From the NCBI RefSeq assembly GCF_900086645.1, contig NZ_LT576451.1:744001-808000 (forward strand): a stretch of DNA of 64,000 nucleotides. The letters run 5' to 3'. The translations under genes and the position numbers were made by a program. A model generated the notes under the pieces. That model did no database searches, was not told the DNA's origin, and worked only from the letters and a program-made list of their open reading frames with translations. The stretch's first letter is position 1. Each line of letters begins with the position of its first letter. Below, piece after piece: positions 32,140 through 39,618 of the stretch. This DNA comes from Curtobacterium sp. 9128 (lineage in GTDB: Bacteria > Actinomycetota > Actinomycetes > Actinomycetales > Microbacteriaceae).

Positions 32140-32924
32140 GCGGGACGAGGAACCTCGCCGAGCTGTCCGGCCCCGAGGTCGCGGCACGGTTCACGCCCGA
32201 CACGATCGTCGTCCAGCCCACCGGCGCCGTCGAGCACCACGGACCGCACCTGCCGCTCCTGACCGACTTCCTGCTCGCGGACCACATCGGCGGCGCGGCC
32301 GTCGAGCGCGCGGCGACCGAGGGGCTCGACGTGTGGCGGCTCCCGACCCTGGCGTTCACGAAGTCGGACGAGCACAGCTGGGCGCCGGGGACCGTGTGGC
32401 TCGACGAGGCGACGATGTTCGACACCGTCGTGCAGGTCGGCCGCGCCGTCGCCCTCACCGGTGCCGGCACGCTGGTGTTCGCCAACGGGCACGGCGGGAA
32501 CGTCGCGCTGCTGCAGGTCGCCCTGCGCGAGATCCGGAAGCGGTTCGGGCTGAAGACGTTCCTGATGCCGACCCTGGCGCGCGTGCCTGGGCCCGGTGGC
32601 GAGGACGCCGACGAGCGCGGCCTCGGGATCCACGGCGGTGCGGCGGAGACCTCGATGATCCTGCACCTGCGTCCGGACCTCGTCGACATGACGAAGGCCG
32701 AACGGTGGGTGCCGGACCACCTCGCCGAGTTCGAGCGCATCCGGTTCAACGGCGGCCCGGTCAGCTTCGGGTGGCTGTCGAACGACTTCGGGACGCCGGG
32801 TGTCATCGGGGACGCGAGCCGCGCGACGGCGGAGTACGGCAAGGCGCTGTGGGACGTCTCGCTCGACGAGGCGGTCGCGTCGCTCCACGAGATCGCACGG
32901 TTCGACCCCGCCGTCCGGCGGTGA
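32136..32924 (+). CDS. Creatininase-family amidohydrolase
   Basis: A 262-aa member of the creatinine amidohydrolase family. Metal-binding segments are PTGAVEHHGPHLPLLTDFLLADHI (Glu-x-His), LVFANGHGGNVALLQ and GIHGGAAETSMILHLRPD. The family opens cyclic amides (creatinine, dihydro-FAPy intermediates and others), which fits the operon. The GTG start overlaps the oxidase stop (GTGA), and its stop overlaps the next start, so the three last genes are translationally coupled. True creatinine activity is not implied. Confidence 0.9.
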   Translation: MSGTRNLAELSGPEVAARFTPDTIVVQPTGAVEHHGPHLPLLTDFLLADHIGGAAVERAATEGLDVWRLPTLAFTKSDEHSWAPGTVWLDEATMFDTVVQVGRAVALTGAGTLVFANGHGGNVALLQVALREIRKRFGLKTFLMPTLARVPGPGGEDADERGLGIHGGAAETSMILHLRPDLVDMTKAERWVPDHLAEFERIRFNGGPVSFGWLSNDFGTPGVIGDASRATAEYGKALWDVSLDEAVASLHEIARFDPAVRR

Positions 32925-33550
32925 CGTCGGTGCTGCCGGGCGAGGTCACCGCGGACGGTTCCGGTTCCGGTTCTGCTTCTGCGGCGCCGGCGGACCCCCT
33001 GGCGCTCGCCGCGTCGTGGCTCCCGGGCACGGGTGCGCCGGTGACGATGACGCTGTCGACGATCGGTCTCGACGGCTACCCGTCGGCGAGGACCGTGCTG
33101 CTCTCCGCGTTCGACGGGGAGCGCCTGCACTTCCACACCGACTCCAGGAGCCGGAAGGCCGCCGAGGTCGCGGCGGTCCCCAGGGCGACCGCCACGATCG
33201 TCTGGCCGGAGACCGCGCGGCAGCTCGTCGTCACCGGGGACGTCGCGCCGGTCACCGACCAGGAAGCTCGGGCCGCCTACGCCGCGAGGACCCATTACCT
33301 GCAGGTGCTCGCCTGGGTCAACGACCACCCGCTCGCCGCTGCGGAGGACGACGTGCGGCGCGCGACCTGGGCGGCGTTCATCGCGGAGCACGAGGACGCC
33401 GTACTCGATCCGCCGGACACCTGGGTCGGGTACGCGATCACGCCGGTGCGGATGCTGTTCTGGCGTGGTGCGACGGACGCGCCGAGCAACCGGCTCGCGT
33501 TCGAACGGGACGGGGACGGCACGTGGACCTCGGAGCGCTGGCCGGGCTGA
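32921..33550 (+). CDS. Pyridoxamine 5'-phosphate oxidase-like flavoprotein
   Basis: A 209-aa FMN-binding split-barrel protein. After a low-complexity Gly/Ser/Ala leader (residues about 12-22) it reads TMTLSTIGLDGYPSARTVLLSAFDGERLHFHTDSRSRKAAEVAAVPRATATIVWPETARQLVVTGDVAPVTDQEA, the typical PNPOx core, and ends with a short C-terminal segment WTSERWPG. It lacks part of the canonical PdxH C-terminal motif, so a role other than vitamin B6 synthesis is likely. The GTG at 32921 overlaps the creatininase stop; a second GTG at 32930 is possible. Last gene of the operon. Confidence 0.82.
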   Translation: MTSVLPGEVTADGSGSGSASAAPADPLALAASWLPGTGAPVTMTLSTIGLDGYPSARTVLLSAFDGERLHFHTDSRSRKAAEVAAVPRATATIVWPETARQLVVTGDVAPVTDQEARAAYAARTHYLQVLAWVNDHPLAAAEDDVRRATWAAFIAEHEDAVLDPPDTWVGYAITPVRMLFWRGATDAPSNRLAFERDGDGTWTSERWPG

Positions 33551-33709
33551 CGGGCCGACCACGACCCTCCCGTCCGTCGTCACCCCGCTCGCGCGGAGCG
33601 AGTGCGCAGACGATGCGTTCTCGGGAGCGATCTGCTCGCCGTTTCCGCGCACTCGATGCGGCGGGCGGAGGGCGGCGGGCGGCGACCGCGCGCGATGGGC
33701 GCGGCCGGG
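33551..33709. other. Intergenic region, no gene seen
   Basis: No coding pattern is visible. GACGGG (33549-33554) and CCCGTC (33569-33574) look like the remains of a GACGGGAGGC-family terminator missing most of its left arm. CGAGTGCGC (33599-33607) and GCGCACTCG (33647-33655) form a widely spaced perfect inverted repeat of unknown meaning. Confidence 0.5.
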
Positions 33710-34960
33710 TCAGGCCCCGGTCGGGCAGACGGTCTGGACGGGGCCGGTCGACTCGGGCGCGACGTCGACGACCACCGCAGACGGCTCCACCGGCACCGCG
33801 TTCCCACGGCGCAGCCCGAGGCCGACCAGCACGACGGCCCCGACGACCGCGATGCCACCGGCGAACCAGAAGTCCGCGGCGATCCCGAACGACGTCACGG
33901 CGACGCCGCCGAGGACCGATCCCGCGGCGATCGCGAGCTGGATCGTGGTGACGAAGAGCGCGAGACCGGTCTCCGAACCGCCGGGTGACGCGGTGGACAT
34001 CCAGGTCTGCATCCCGAGCGGGAGTGCGCCCCACACGAGGCCCCAGACGACGAGCAGGGCGAACACCCCCACGACCGAGTGGGCGAGCAGCGGCAGCGCG
34101 ATCACGGCTGCAGCCAGGACGATCTTGGACGCCCCGATCGTGCCGAGCACGTTCCGGCTCAGCGTGACCCCCGCCACGAAGTTGCCGACGATGCCGGCCA
34201 CGCCGAACACCAGGAGCGCGAGGGTGATCGTCTCCGGCCCGACGCCGACGAGCTCCTGCAGGTACGGCGCGACGTAGGTGTACGCCGCGAACTGCGCCGC
34301 GAAGACGAACGCGGCGCCGATGAGCCCGACCCGGGCCCTCGGCACGCGGAGCAGTGCGCCGAGCGTGGCGAACCGCACCCGCTGCACCGCCGGGATGCTC
34401 GGCAGCATCGCCAGCTGGAGCACCAGCGCGACCAGCCCGAGCGCGCCGCCGATCACGAACCCGAGGCGCCAGCTGCCGAGCGCGGAGACGAACGCGCCGA
34501 GCGGCAGGCTGACCACGGTGGCGACCGAGACGCCCGCGGTGATGAAGGAGGTCGCGCGGATGACCGACGGGGCCGGGACGAGCCTCCCGGCGATCCCGGC
34601 ACCGATCGCCCAGAAGCCACCGATCCCGACCCCGAGCAGCATGCGTGCGGCGAGGAGGACCGCGAACGTCGGCGCGACGGCTGCCAGGCCGTCGGCGACG
34701 ACCAGCAGCACCGTCAAGGCGACGAGGACCACACGACGGTCGAGGCGCGAGGTCGCGACCGTCACGACGGGGGCGGCGACGGCACCGACGAGTCCGGTCG
34801 CGACGACCATCAGGCCGGCGGTCCCGACCGGGACGTCGAGGTCGGCGGCGATCGCGGGGAGGAGCCCGATGGGCAGGAACTCGGAGAGGACGAGCACGAA
34901 GGAACCGAGTGCGACGGAGAGGACGCTGAGCCACCCACGGCGCTGGGCTGACGATGTCAT
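33710..34960 (-). CDS. MFS transporter (DHA1/Cmr-NepI-like exporter)
   Basis: A 416-aa major facilitator with twelve hydrophobic segments. The pattern SEFLPIGLLPAIAADLDVPVGTAGLMVVATGLVGAVAAPVVT, then SRLDRRVVLVALTVLLVVAD and ARMLLGVGIGGFWAIGAG is that of DHA1 exporters such as NepI (purine ribonucleosides), AraJ-like and Cmr proteins. An efflux role for a nucleoside, sugar or drug is likely; the cargo is unknown. It stands alone between operons. No Shine-Dalgarno precedes the ATG at 34960, and a perfect CGCGGG-N7-CCCGCG hairpin lies 21-39 bases upstream of it. Confidence 0.86.
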   Translation of the reverse strand: MTSSAQRRGWLSVLSVALGSFVLVLSEFLPIGLLPAIAADLDVPVGTAGLMVVATGLVGAVAAPVVTVATSRLDRRVVLVALTVLLVVADGLAAVAPTFAVLLAARMLLGVGIGGFWAIGAGIAGRLVPAPSVIRATSFITAGVSVATVVSLPLGAFVSALGSWRLGFVIGGALGLVALVLQLAMLPSIPAVQRVRFATLGALLRVPRARVGLIGAAFVFAAQFAAYTYVAPYLQELVGVGPETITLALLVFGVAGIVGNFVAGVTLSRNVLGTIGASKIVLAAAVIALPLLAHSVVGVFALLVVWGLVWGALPLGMQTWMSTASPGGSETGLALFVTTIQLAIAAGSVLGGVAVTSFGIAADFWFAGGIAVVGAVVLVGLGLRRGNAVPVEPSAVVVDVAPESTGPVQTVCPTGA

Positions 34961-35012
34961 GGAGGGGTCAAACCCGGGGACGCGGGTTCCATTCCCGCGG
35001 TCGGCAGTGTGA

Positions 35013-35056
35013 CGGACGGGAGGCACGGTGCCAGCTGGCACCGTGCCTCCCGTCCG
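35013..35056. terminator. Perfect 44-bp palindrome terminator (GACGGGAGGC family)
   Basis: Arms of 22 bp, left CGGACGGGAGGCACGGTGCC plus AG, joined without spacer at CCAG|CTGG. It lies after the binding-protein gene of the sugar importer (minus strand) and faces the start region of the MFS gene. It is the longest member of the terminator family here. Confidence 0.9.
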
Positions 35057-35070
35057 GTCTGCGGTCGCGC

Positions 35071-36387
35071 CTACTGCGCGTCCTGGATGGCCTTCTTCAG
35101 CTGCGACACGTACTGCTCGGCCCCCGCCTTCGGCGTGGTCTTGCCGAACTGGACGTTCTGCCAGATCTGGGCCAGCAGCGTGTCCGCGTCCTGTGCGCCG
35201 ACCGGCGTGATCGGTGCTGGCGGACCGGACTCCGCGGTGACCTGCTTCACGTAGTCCATGACGATCTTGTCCGAGCCGCTGAGGTCCGGCGTGATCTGCT
35301 TCTGGAACACGGGGTTCGCGGGCATGCCGCGTTCGGCGCCGAAGATCTTGCCGACCTTCGGGCTGGTCGTCAGGAAGTCGATGAGCTCCGCCGCTTCCGC
35401 CGGGTGCTTCGACTTGCTCGAGATCGACCAGTACATCGAGGACTTGAGGTACTGCCAGCCCTTCTTCGCATCGGCGGCTGCCGGCATCGGGAGCATGTCG
35501 AGCTTCTGCGACGGCGCTGCGACCTGGTACGCGCTCAGGTTGGAGGGGATGAACGTCATCGCGACCTTGCCGGTGGCGATGTCGGACTGGTCGAGCGCGG
35601 CGTTCGTGCCCTCGGCGAGCTGCGACGGACTCGGCGTGACCCCGGCGTCGATCTGGTCGAGCGCGTACTGCCAGTAGTCGGCGAGCATGGACGGCTTCAG
35701 GACGACCTTGCCCTTGTCGTCGAAGACCGCGCCGCCGTGCTGGCGGGCCCAGAGCGTCAGCGACGGGGTGTCGCCGCCGAACGGGTCGAGGCCCTTGACC
35801 TTGCCGCCGGACTTCTCGGTGACCTCCTTCGCGACCGTGTTCATCTCGTCCCACGTCCACCCCTTCGCGGAGGGCATGTCGATGCCGTACTCGTCGAGGA
35901 CGGTCCGGTTCACGGCGACGCCGATCGAGTTCAGCCCGATCGGGACGGCGTAGAGCTTGCCGTCGTACTGGCCGGTGTCGCGGACGTTCTTCGTGAGGTC
36001 CGAGGTGTCGAGGTACTTGCTGTACTGCCCGAGGTCGGCGATCGCGCCGCGCTGGGCGTACGAGGCGACGTAGATCTGGTCGAACTGCATGACGTCCGGC
36101 GCGCTGCCGCCAGCGACGGTGGTGGCGAGCTTGTCCCAGTAGCTGCCCCAGTCGGTGGACTGGGTCTTCACGGTGATGTTGGGGTGCTCCTTCTCGAAGG
36201 CCTTCACCGCCTCTTCGGTGGCGGTGACGCGGGCCCCGGCGCCCCACCAGTTCAGGGAGATGGTGACGGGGTCCTTGCTCAGCTCGGCTCCACCGCCGTT
36301 CGAGTTGCCGACGGCGCAGCCGCCGACGGCGAGGACGGAGGCGGTGGCGATCGCGACGGCGCCGATGACGCGTGATCTCAGGTGCAT
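35071..36387 (-). CDS. CUT1 ABC transporter substrate-binding lipoprotein
   Basis: A 438-aa sugar-binding lipoprotein with lipobox VGGC (Cys24). The mature part reads ISLNWWGAGARVTATEEAVKAFEKEHPNITVKTQSTDWGSYWDKLATTVAGGSAPDVMQFDQIYVASYAQRGAIADL, classic for family 1 extracellular solute-binding proteins, with KLYAVPIGLNSIGVAVNRTVLDEYGID following. It is the last gene of a three-gene importer operon (permease, permease, binding protein). The adjacent LacI regulator and oxidoreductase genes point to a sugar, sugar acid or polyol as ligand; the exact ligand cannot be read. Confidence 0.92.
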   Translation of the reverse strand: MHLRSRVIGAVAIATASVLAVGGCAVGNSNGGGAELSKDPVTISLNWWGAGARVTATEEAVKAFEKEHPNITVKTQSTDWGSYWDKLATTVAGGSAPDVMQFDQIYVASYAQRGAIADLGQYSKYLDTSDLTKNVRDTGQYDGKLYAVPIGLNSIGVAVNRTVLDEYGIDMPSAKGWTWDEMNTVAKEVTEKSGGKVKGLDPFGGDTPSLTLWARQHGGAVFDDKGKVVLKPSMLADYWQYALDQIDAGVTPSPSQLAEGTNAALDQSDIATGKVAMTFIPSNLSAYQVAAPSQKLDMLPMPAAADAKKGWQYLKSSMYWSISSKSKHPAEAAELIDFLTTSPKVGKIFGAERGMPANPVFQKQITPDLSGSDKIVMDYVKQVTAESGPPAPITPVGAQDADTLLAQIWQNVQFGKTTPKAGAEQYVSQLKKAIQDAQ

Positions 36388-36430
36388 GGTCTTCCTTGCT
36401 CTGGTGAGTGGATCGATCGGGTGGGGCGGT

Positions 36431-37360
36431 TCACTTGCCGCCGGTGGTCGCGATGCCCCTGAGGAGGAACCGCTGGCCGAAGAGGAACGCGAGGAACACG
36501 GGGACGAGCGTGACGACGCTCATCGCGAAGAGGGCGCCGAAGTCGGACTGCCCGGTCGGGTCGATGAACTGGCGGAGGGCGACGGACGCCGTGTACTTGT
36601 CCGGTGCGGTGACGAACACGAGCTGGCTGAAGAAGTCGTTCCACGTCCAGATGAAGGTGAAGATCGCCGCCGTCGCCAGCGCTGGCTTCATGAGCGGCAG
36701 GATCACCTGGAAGAAGATCCGTGCGTGCCCTGCGCCGTCGATGCGCGCGGCCTCGTCGAGCTCCCGCGGGATCCCGCGGATGAACTGGACCATCAGGAAG
36801 ACGAAGAAGCCGTCCGTGGCGAGGAACTTCGGCACGATGAGCGGCAGGAACGTGTTGATCCAGCCGAGCTGCGAGTAGATGACGTACTGCGGGATGATGA
36901 GCACCTGGATGGGCAGCATCATCGTCACGAGCATCGCGCCGAACGCGAGCCGCTTGTACCGGAAGCTCAGCCGGGCGAACGCGTAGGCCGCGAGGGAGCA
37001 GCTCACGAGGTTGCCGATGATGGCGCCGATCACGATGATCGCCGAGTTCGCCAGGTACACGCCGAACGGGCGTTGCAGTGCGCTCCAGCCCGTCGTGTAG
37101 TTCTCGGTGTCGAAGGTGTTGAGCACGAGGCTCGGGTTGTCGAAGATGTGTCCGTCGGGGCGGAGCGAACTCACCACCATCCAGAGCACCGGGTAGAGCA
37201 TCACGAGGCTCAGCAGGATGAGGACGGTGTGCTTGGCGATGCTGCCGGCGCGTGAGCCGCGGGCCTTCGCGACGCGGACCGTCTCGGGTCGGGGATCGGG
37301 TCGGCGGTCCGCCGGGGGCGTCGCCGGTGCTGGACGCAGCGCGGTCGAGTGATCAGTCAT
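36431..37360 (-). CDS. CUT1 ABC transporter permease (MalG-type)
   Basis: A 309-aa permease with six helices after a basic, proline-rich N-terminus (PATPPADRRPDPRPETVRVAKARGSRAGS). The EAA loop is IPRELDEAARIDGAGHARIFFQVILPLMKPALATAAIFTFIWTWNDFF, as in MalG-type subunits. It overlaps the preceding permease gene by 8 bp (TAC GAT GAC TGA carries the ATG). No ATPase gene is present; a shared MsiK-like ATPase encoded elsewhere is likely. Confidence 0.92.
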   Translation of the reverse strand: MTDHSTALRPAPATPPADRRPDPRPETVRVAKARGSRAGSIAKHTVLILLSLVMLYPVLWMVVSSLRPDGHIFDNPSLVLNTFDTENYTTGWSALQRPFGVYLANSAIIVIGAIIGNLVSCSLAAYAFARLSFRYKRLAFGAMLVTMMLPIQVLIIPQYVIYSQLGWINTFLPLIVPKFLATDGFFVFLMVQFIRGIPRELDEAARIDGAGHARIFFQVILPLMKPALATAAIFTFIWTWNDFFSQLVFVTAPDKYTASVALRQFIDPTGQSDFGALFAMSVVTLVPVFLAFLFGQRFLLRGIATTGGK

Positions 37361-38291
37361 CGTAGAAGACCCAGTACTTCGAGGCCCAGAAGTTGAGCGC
37401 GGTGGCGGCGCCGACGATGAGCAGGAGGAGCCACGCGATCGCGGAGGCGTATCCCATCTGCAGGCTGCCGAACGCCTTCTGGTAGAGGTAGAGCGTGATG
37501 AAGAGGGTCGAGTTCGTCGGCCCTCCTGTGCCGTTCGAGATCACGTAGGCCTGCGTGAACGACTGGAAGGCCCCGATGATCCCGAGCACCAGGTTGAAGA
37601 ACACGATCGGGCTGAGCAGCGGCAGCGTGATCGACCGGAACTGCCGCCAGCGGGTCGCCCCGTCGGTGGAGGCCGCCTCGTAGTACTGCCGGGGGATCTG
37701 CCGGAGCCCGGCGAGGAAGATCACCATCGGCGCCCCGAACGTCCAGACGTGCAGGATGATCAGCGTCCCGAGGGCCGTGTTCGGGGACCCGATCCAGGAC
37801 TGTCCCTGGATGCCGAAGACCGCCAGGAGTGCGTTGAGCAGTCCGTCGCCGCCGAACACCAGACGCCAGAGCACCGCGATCGCGACACTGCCGCCGAGCA
37901 GGGACGGCAGGTAGAGGACCGACCGGTAGAAGGACAGCCCCCGCATCCCGCGGTCGAGCAGCACGGCGACGAGGAGGGCGGCCGCGAGCTGCAGCGGCAC
38001 GGAGACCACCGTGTAGACGAGCGTCACCACGAGCGAGCTGCCGAGGTTGGTGTCCTCGACCATCCGCTGGATGTTGGTCAGGCCGGTGAACGTCGGGTTC
38101 TGCAGGAGGTTGTAGTTGGTGAAGGACAGGTAGAGCGAGGCGAGGATCGGGCCGAGGGTGATCCCGACCATGCCGATCAGCCACGGGGCGAGGAAGACGG
38201 CCGCGGCCTTGTCGTCCCGCCGGGAAGCGGGGATGCGTTTCCCCTGGGCGTCTCGTGCGCGGAGTGCACGGAGTTCGCCGAGCGCACTCAC
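37353..38291 (-). CDS. CUT1 ABC transporter permease (MalF-type)
   Basis: A 312-aa permease with six helices, starting after RDDKAAAVFLAPWLIGMVGITLGPILASLYLSFTNYNLL. The EAA loop is IPRQYYEAASTDGATRWRQFRSITLPLLSPIVFF. The GTG start at 38291 overlaps the stop of a 12-codon leader ORF that has the only strong Shine-Dalgarno in the region, so translation is probably coupled to it. Promoter elements and a LacI operator lie about 100 bp upstream. Confidence 0.9.
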   Translation of the reverse strand: MSALGELRALRARDAQGKRIPASRRDDKAAAVFLAPWLIGMVGITLGPILASLYLSFTNYNLLQNPTFTGLTNIQRMVEDTNLGSSLVVTLVYTVVSVPLQLAAALLVAVLLDRGMRGLSFYRSVLYLPSLLGGSVAIAVLWRLVFGGDGLLNALLAVFGIQGQSWIGSPNTALGTLIILHVWTFGAPMVIFLAGLRQIPRQYYEAASTDGATRWRQFRSITLPLLSPIVFFNLVLGIIGAFQSFTQAYVISNGTGGPTNSTLFITLYLYQKAFGSLQMGYASAIAWLLLLIVGAATALNFWASKYWVFYDD

Positions 38292-38326
38292 CGGGAGCTC
38301 GCCGTCATGGAGTTGCTGCGTTGCAC
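38288..38326 (-). CDS. Short leader ORF coupled to the permease gene
   Basis: GTG at 38326 starts a 12-codon ORF reading VQRSNSMTASSR, preceded by AAAGGAG at 9-nt spacing. Its TGA overlaps the permease GTG (GTGA). The permease itself lacks a good Shine-Dalgarno, so ribosomes probably reach it through this leader. It is too short for a functional protein; expression has not been shown. Confidence 0.5.
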   Translation of the reverse strand: MQRSNSMTASSR

Positions 38327-38390
38327 GATTCCCATCTCCTTTGATGGTGGTGTCGGTGACTGGGCGCCACCGTAATCGTTGTAACGGACC

Positions 38391-38410
38391 TTGGCAAGCG
38401 CTTTCCGCAA
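38391..38410. promoter_or_regulatory. LacI-type operator and importer promoter
   Basis: TTGGCAAGCGCTTTCCGCAA has the AAGCGCTT core of LacI/CcpA-type operators. On the minus strand TTGCCA, inside the operator, is followed at 17 bp by TACGGT, a plausible promoter for the importer operon. A matching site lies at 39559-39577. Confidence 0.8.
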
Positions 38411-38461
38411 GTGTGCCGGTGGCCTGCCGGGGCCGGTGTGGACGGCAACGCCTGGCATGCT

Positions 38462-39520
38462 GTGACCGTGTCCGCGAACGCGCGGCCGGGACGGAGCGTC
38501 GAGGTGGTCGAGCGCAGCAGTGCGACCCTGGAGGACGTCGCCCGTGCGGCCGGCGTCTCGCTCGCGACGGCGTCCCGAGCGCTCAACGGCAGCACCCGCC
38601 GCGTGCGTCCCGAGTACGTCGAGCGGGTGGAGGCGGCGGCGCGGGAGCTCCGGTACATGCCCAACGTGCAGGCGCAGGCCGTCGCGCGTGGGGCGACGAC
38701 GGTGGTGTCGCTCGTCGTGGGTGAGATCACGGACCCGTACTTCGCACAGATCGCCGCGGGGGCGATGCGGGCGGCCGACCGGGCCGGCCTCGTGCTCGTG
38801 ATCACCTCCACCGCGGGGGACGCGGAGCGCGAGGCGTCGGTGTTGCAGAGCGTCGCGGGACTCCGGCCGCGCGCGGTCGTCCTCGCTGTGAGTCGCAGGA
38901 CCAGCAGCGCGGTCGGAGCGGGCGTGGAGCTCCTGCGCGGTGGTGGCGCCTCGGTCGTCGCCCTGGTGTCGGACGAGGGTGCCGCGTCGCCGACCGCCGT
39001 CATCCCGCTCGTGATCGGGAACCGCGCGGGAGCGGCTGCGCTCGCCGAGGCGCTCGTCGACGAGGGGCACCGGGACTTCGCGGTGCTCGCCGGCGAGCCG
39101 GACGTCGTCACCGCCAGGGCACGGGCGACGGGCTTCGTCGACGGGCTCGCGGGTCGGGGGATCCGTCTGGCGGACGACCGGGTGGTCGCCGGGGTGTTCA
39201 CGCGTGACGGTGGCCACGCCGCGATGACGCAGCTGCTCGAGGCCGGGGTCCGTCCCGGGTGCGTCTTCGCGGTCAACGACGTCAGTGCGGTCGGGGCGCT
39301 CGCCGCGATCCGCGACCACGGGCTCGAACCGGGACGGGACATCGCGGTCGCGGGCTTCGACGACGTCGGCACGCTGGCTGACGTGGTCCCCGCGCTGTCG
39401 ACCGTGCACCTGCCGCTCGAGACGATCGGGGAGTTCGCCGTCCAGGCGGCCCTCGGCGAGGACGTGCCTGCGGTGGTCGCCGGCGAGGTCGTCCTCCGGG
39501 CGAGCACCAGACTCGGCTGA
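38462..39520 (+). CDS. LacI-family transcriptional regulator
   Basis: A 352-aa LacI/GalR repressor. The DNA-binding domain is TLEDVARAAGVSLATASRALNGSTRRVRPEYVERVEAAARELRYMPNVQAQAVA, with the hinge following, and a periplasmic-binding-protein-like sensor domain completes the protein (VVSLVVGEITDPYFAQIAAGAMRAAD; FAVNDVSAVGALAAIRDHGLEPGRDIAVAGFDD). The start is uncertain: GTG at 38462 or 38468, neither with a Shine-Dalgarno; a leaderless message is possible. It lies between two AAGCGCTT operators, one facing the importer and one facing the oxidoreductase operon, and should control both. Confidence 0.92.
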   Translation: MTVSANARPGRSVEVVERSSATLEDVARAAGVSLATASRALNGSTRRVRPEYVERVEAAARELRYMPNVQAQAVARGATTVVSLVVGEITDPYFAQIAAGAMRAADRAGLVLVITSTAGDAEREASVLQSVAGLRPRAVVLAVSRRTSSAVGAGVELLRGGGASVVALVSDEGAASPTAVIPLVIGNRAGAAALAEALVDEGHRDFAVLAGEPDVVTARARATGFVDGLAGRGIRLADDRVVAGVFTRDGGHAAMTQLLEAGVRPGCVFAVNDVSAVGALAAIRDHGLEPGRDIAVAGFDDVGTLADVVPALSTVHLPLETIGEFAVQAALGEDVPAVVAGEVVLRASTRLG

Positions 39521-39558
39521 GGACGGGGCTTCCCCGAGCGGATGCATCCGTGTACCGT

Positions 39559-39577
39559 TTGGTAAGCGCTTTCCGCA
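39559..39577. promoter_or_regulatory. LacI-type operator upstream of the oxidoreductase operon
   Basis: TTGGTAAGCGCTTTCCGCA shares all but one base with the site at 38391-38409. It lies 42 bp upstream of the first gene of the catabolic operon, between it and the regulator gene. Confidence 0.82.
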
Positions 39578-39618
39578 CGGAATCCGTGCGAGATCACCGA
39601 CGATCACCGGAGGACTCC

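Noticed and set aside
29281..32187. A minus-strand open frame of 968 codons opposite the binding-protein and FAD-oxidase genes
   Set aside because: High-GC shadow of genes with clear motifs on the plus strand; no recognisable domain or start signal.
34981..34999. tRNA T-arm-like sequence CGCGGG-TTCCATT-CCCGCG followed by GGTCGGCA
   Set aside because: No matching acceptor 5' strand, D-arm or anticodon arm within 90 bp upstream; best treated as a simple hairpin upstream of the MFS gene.
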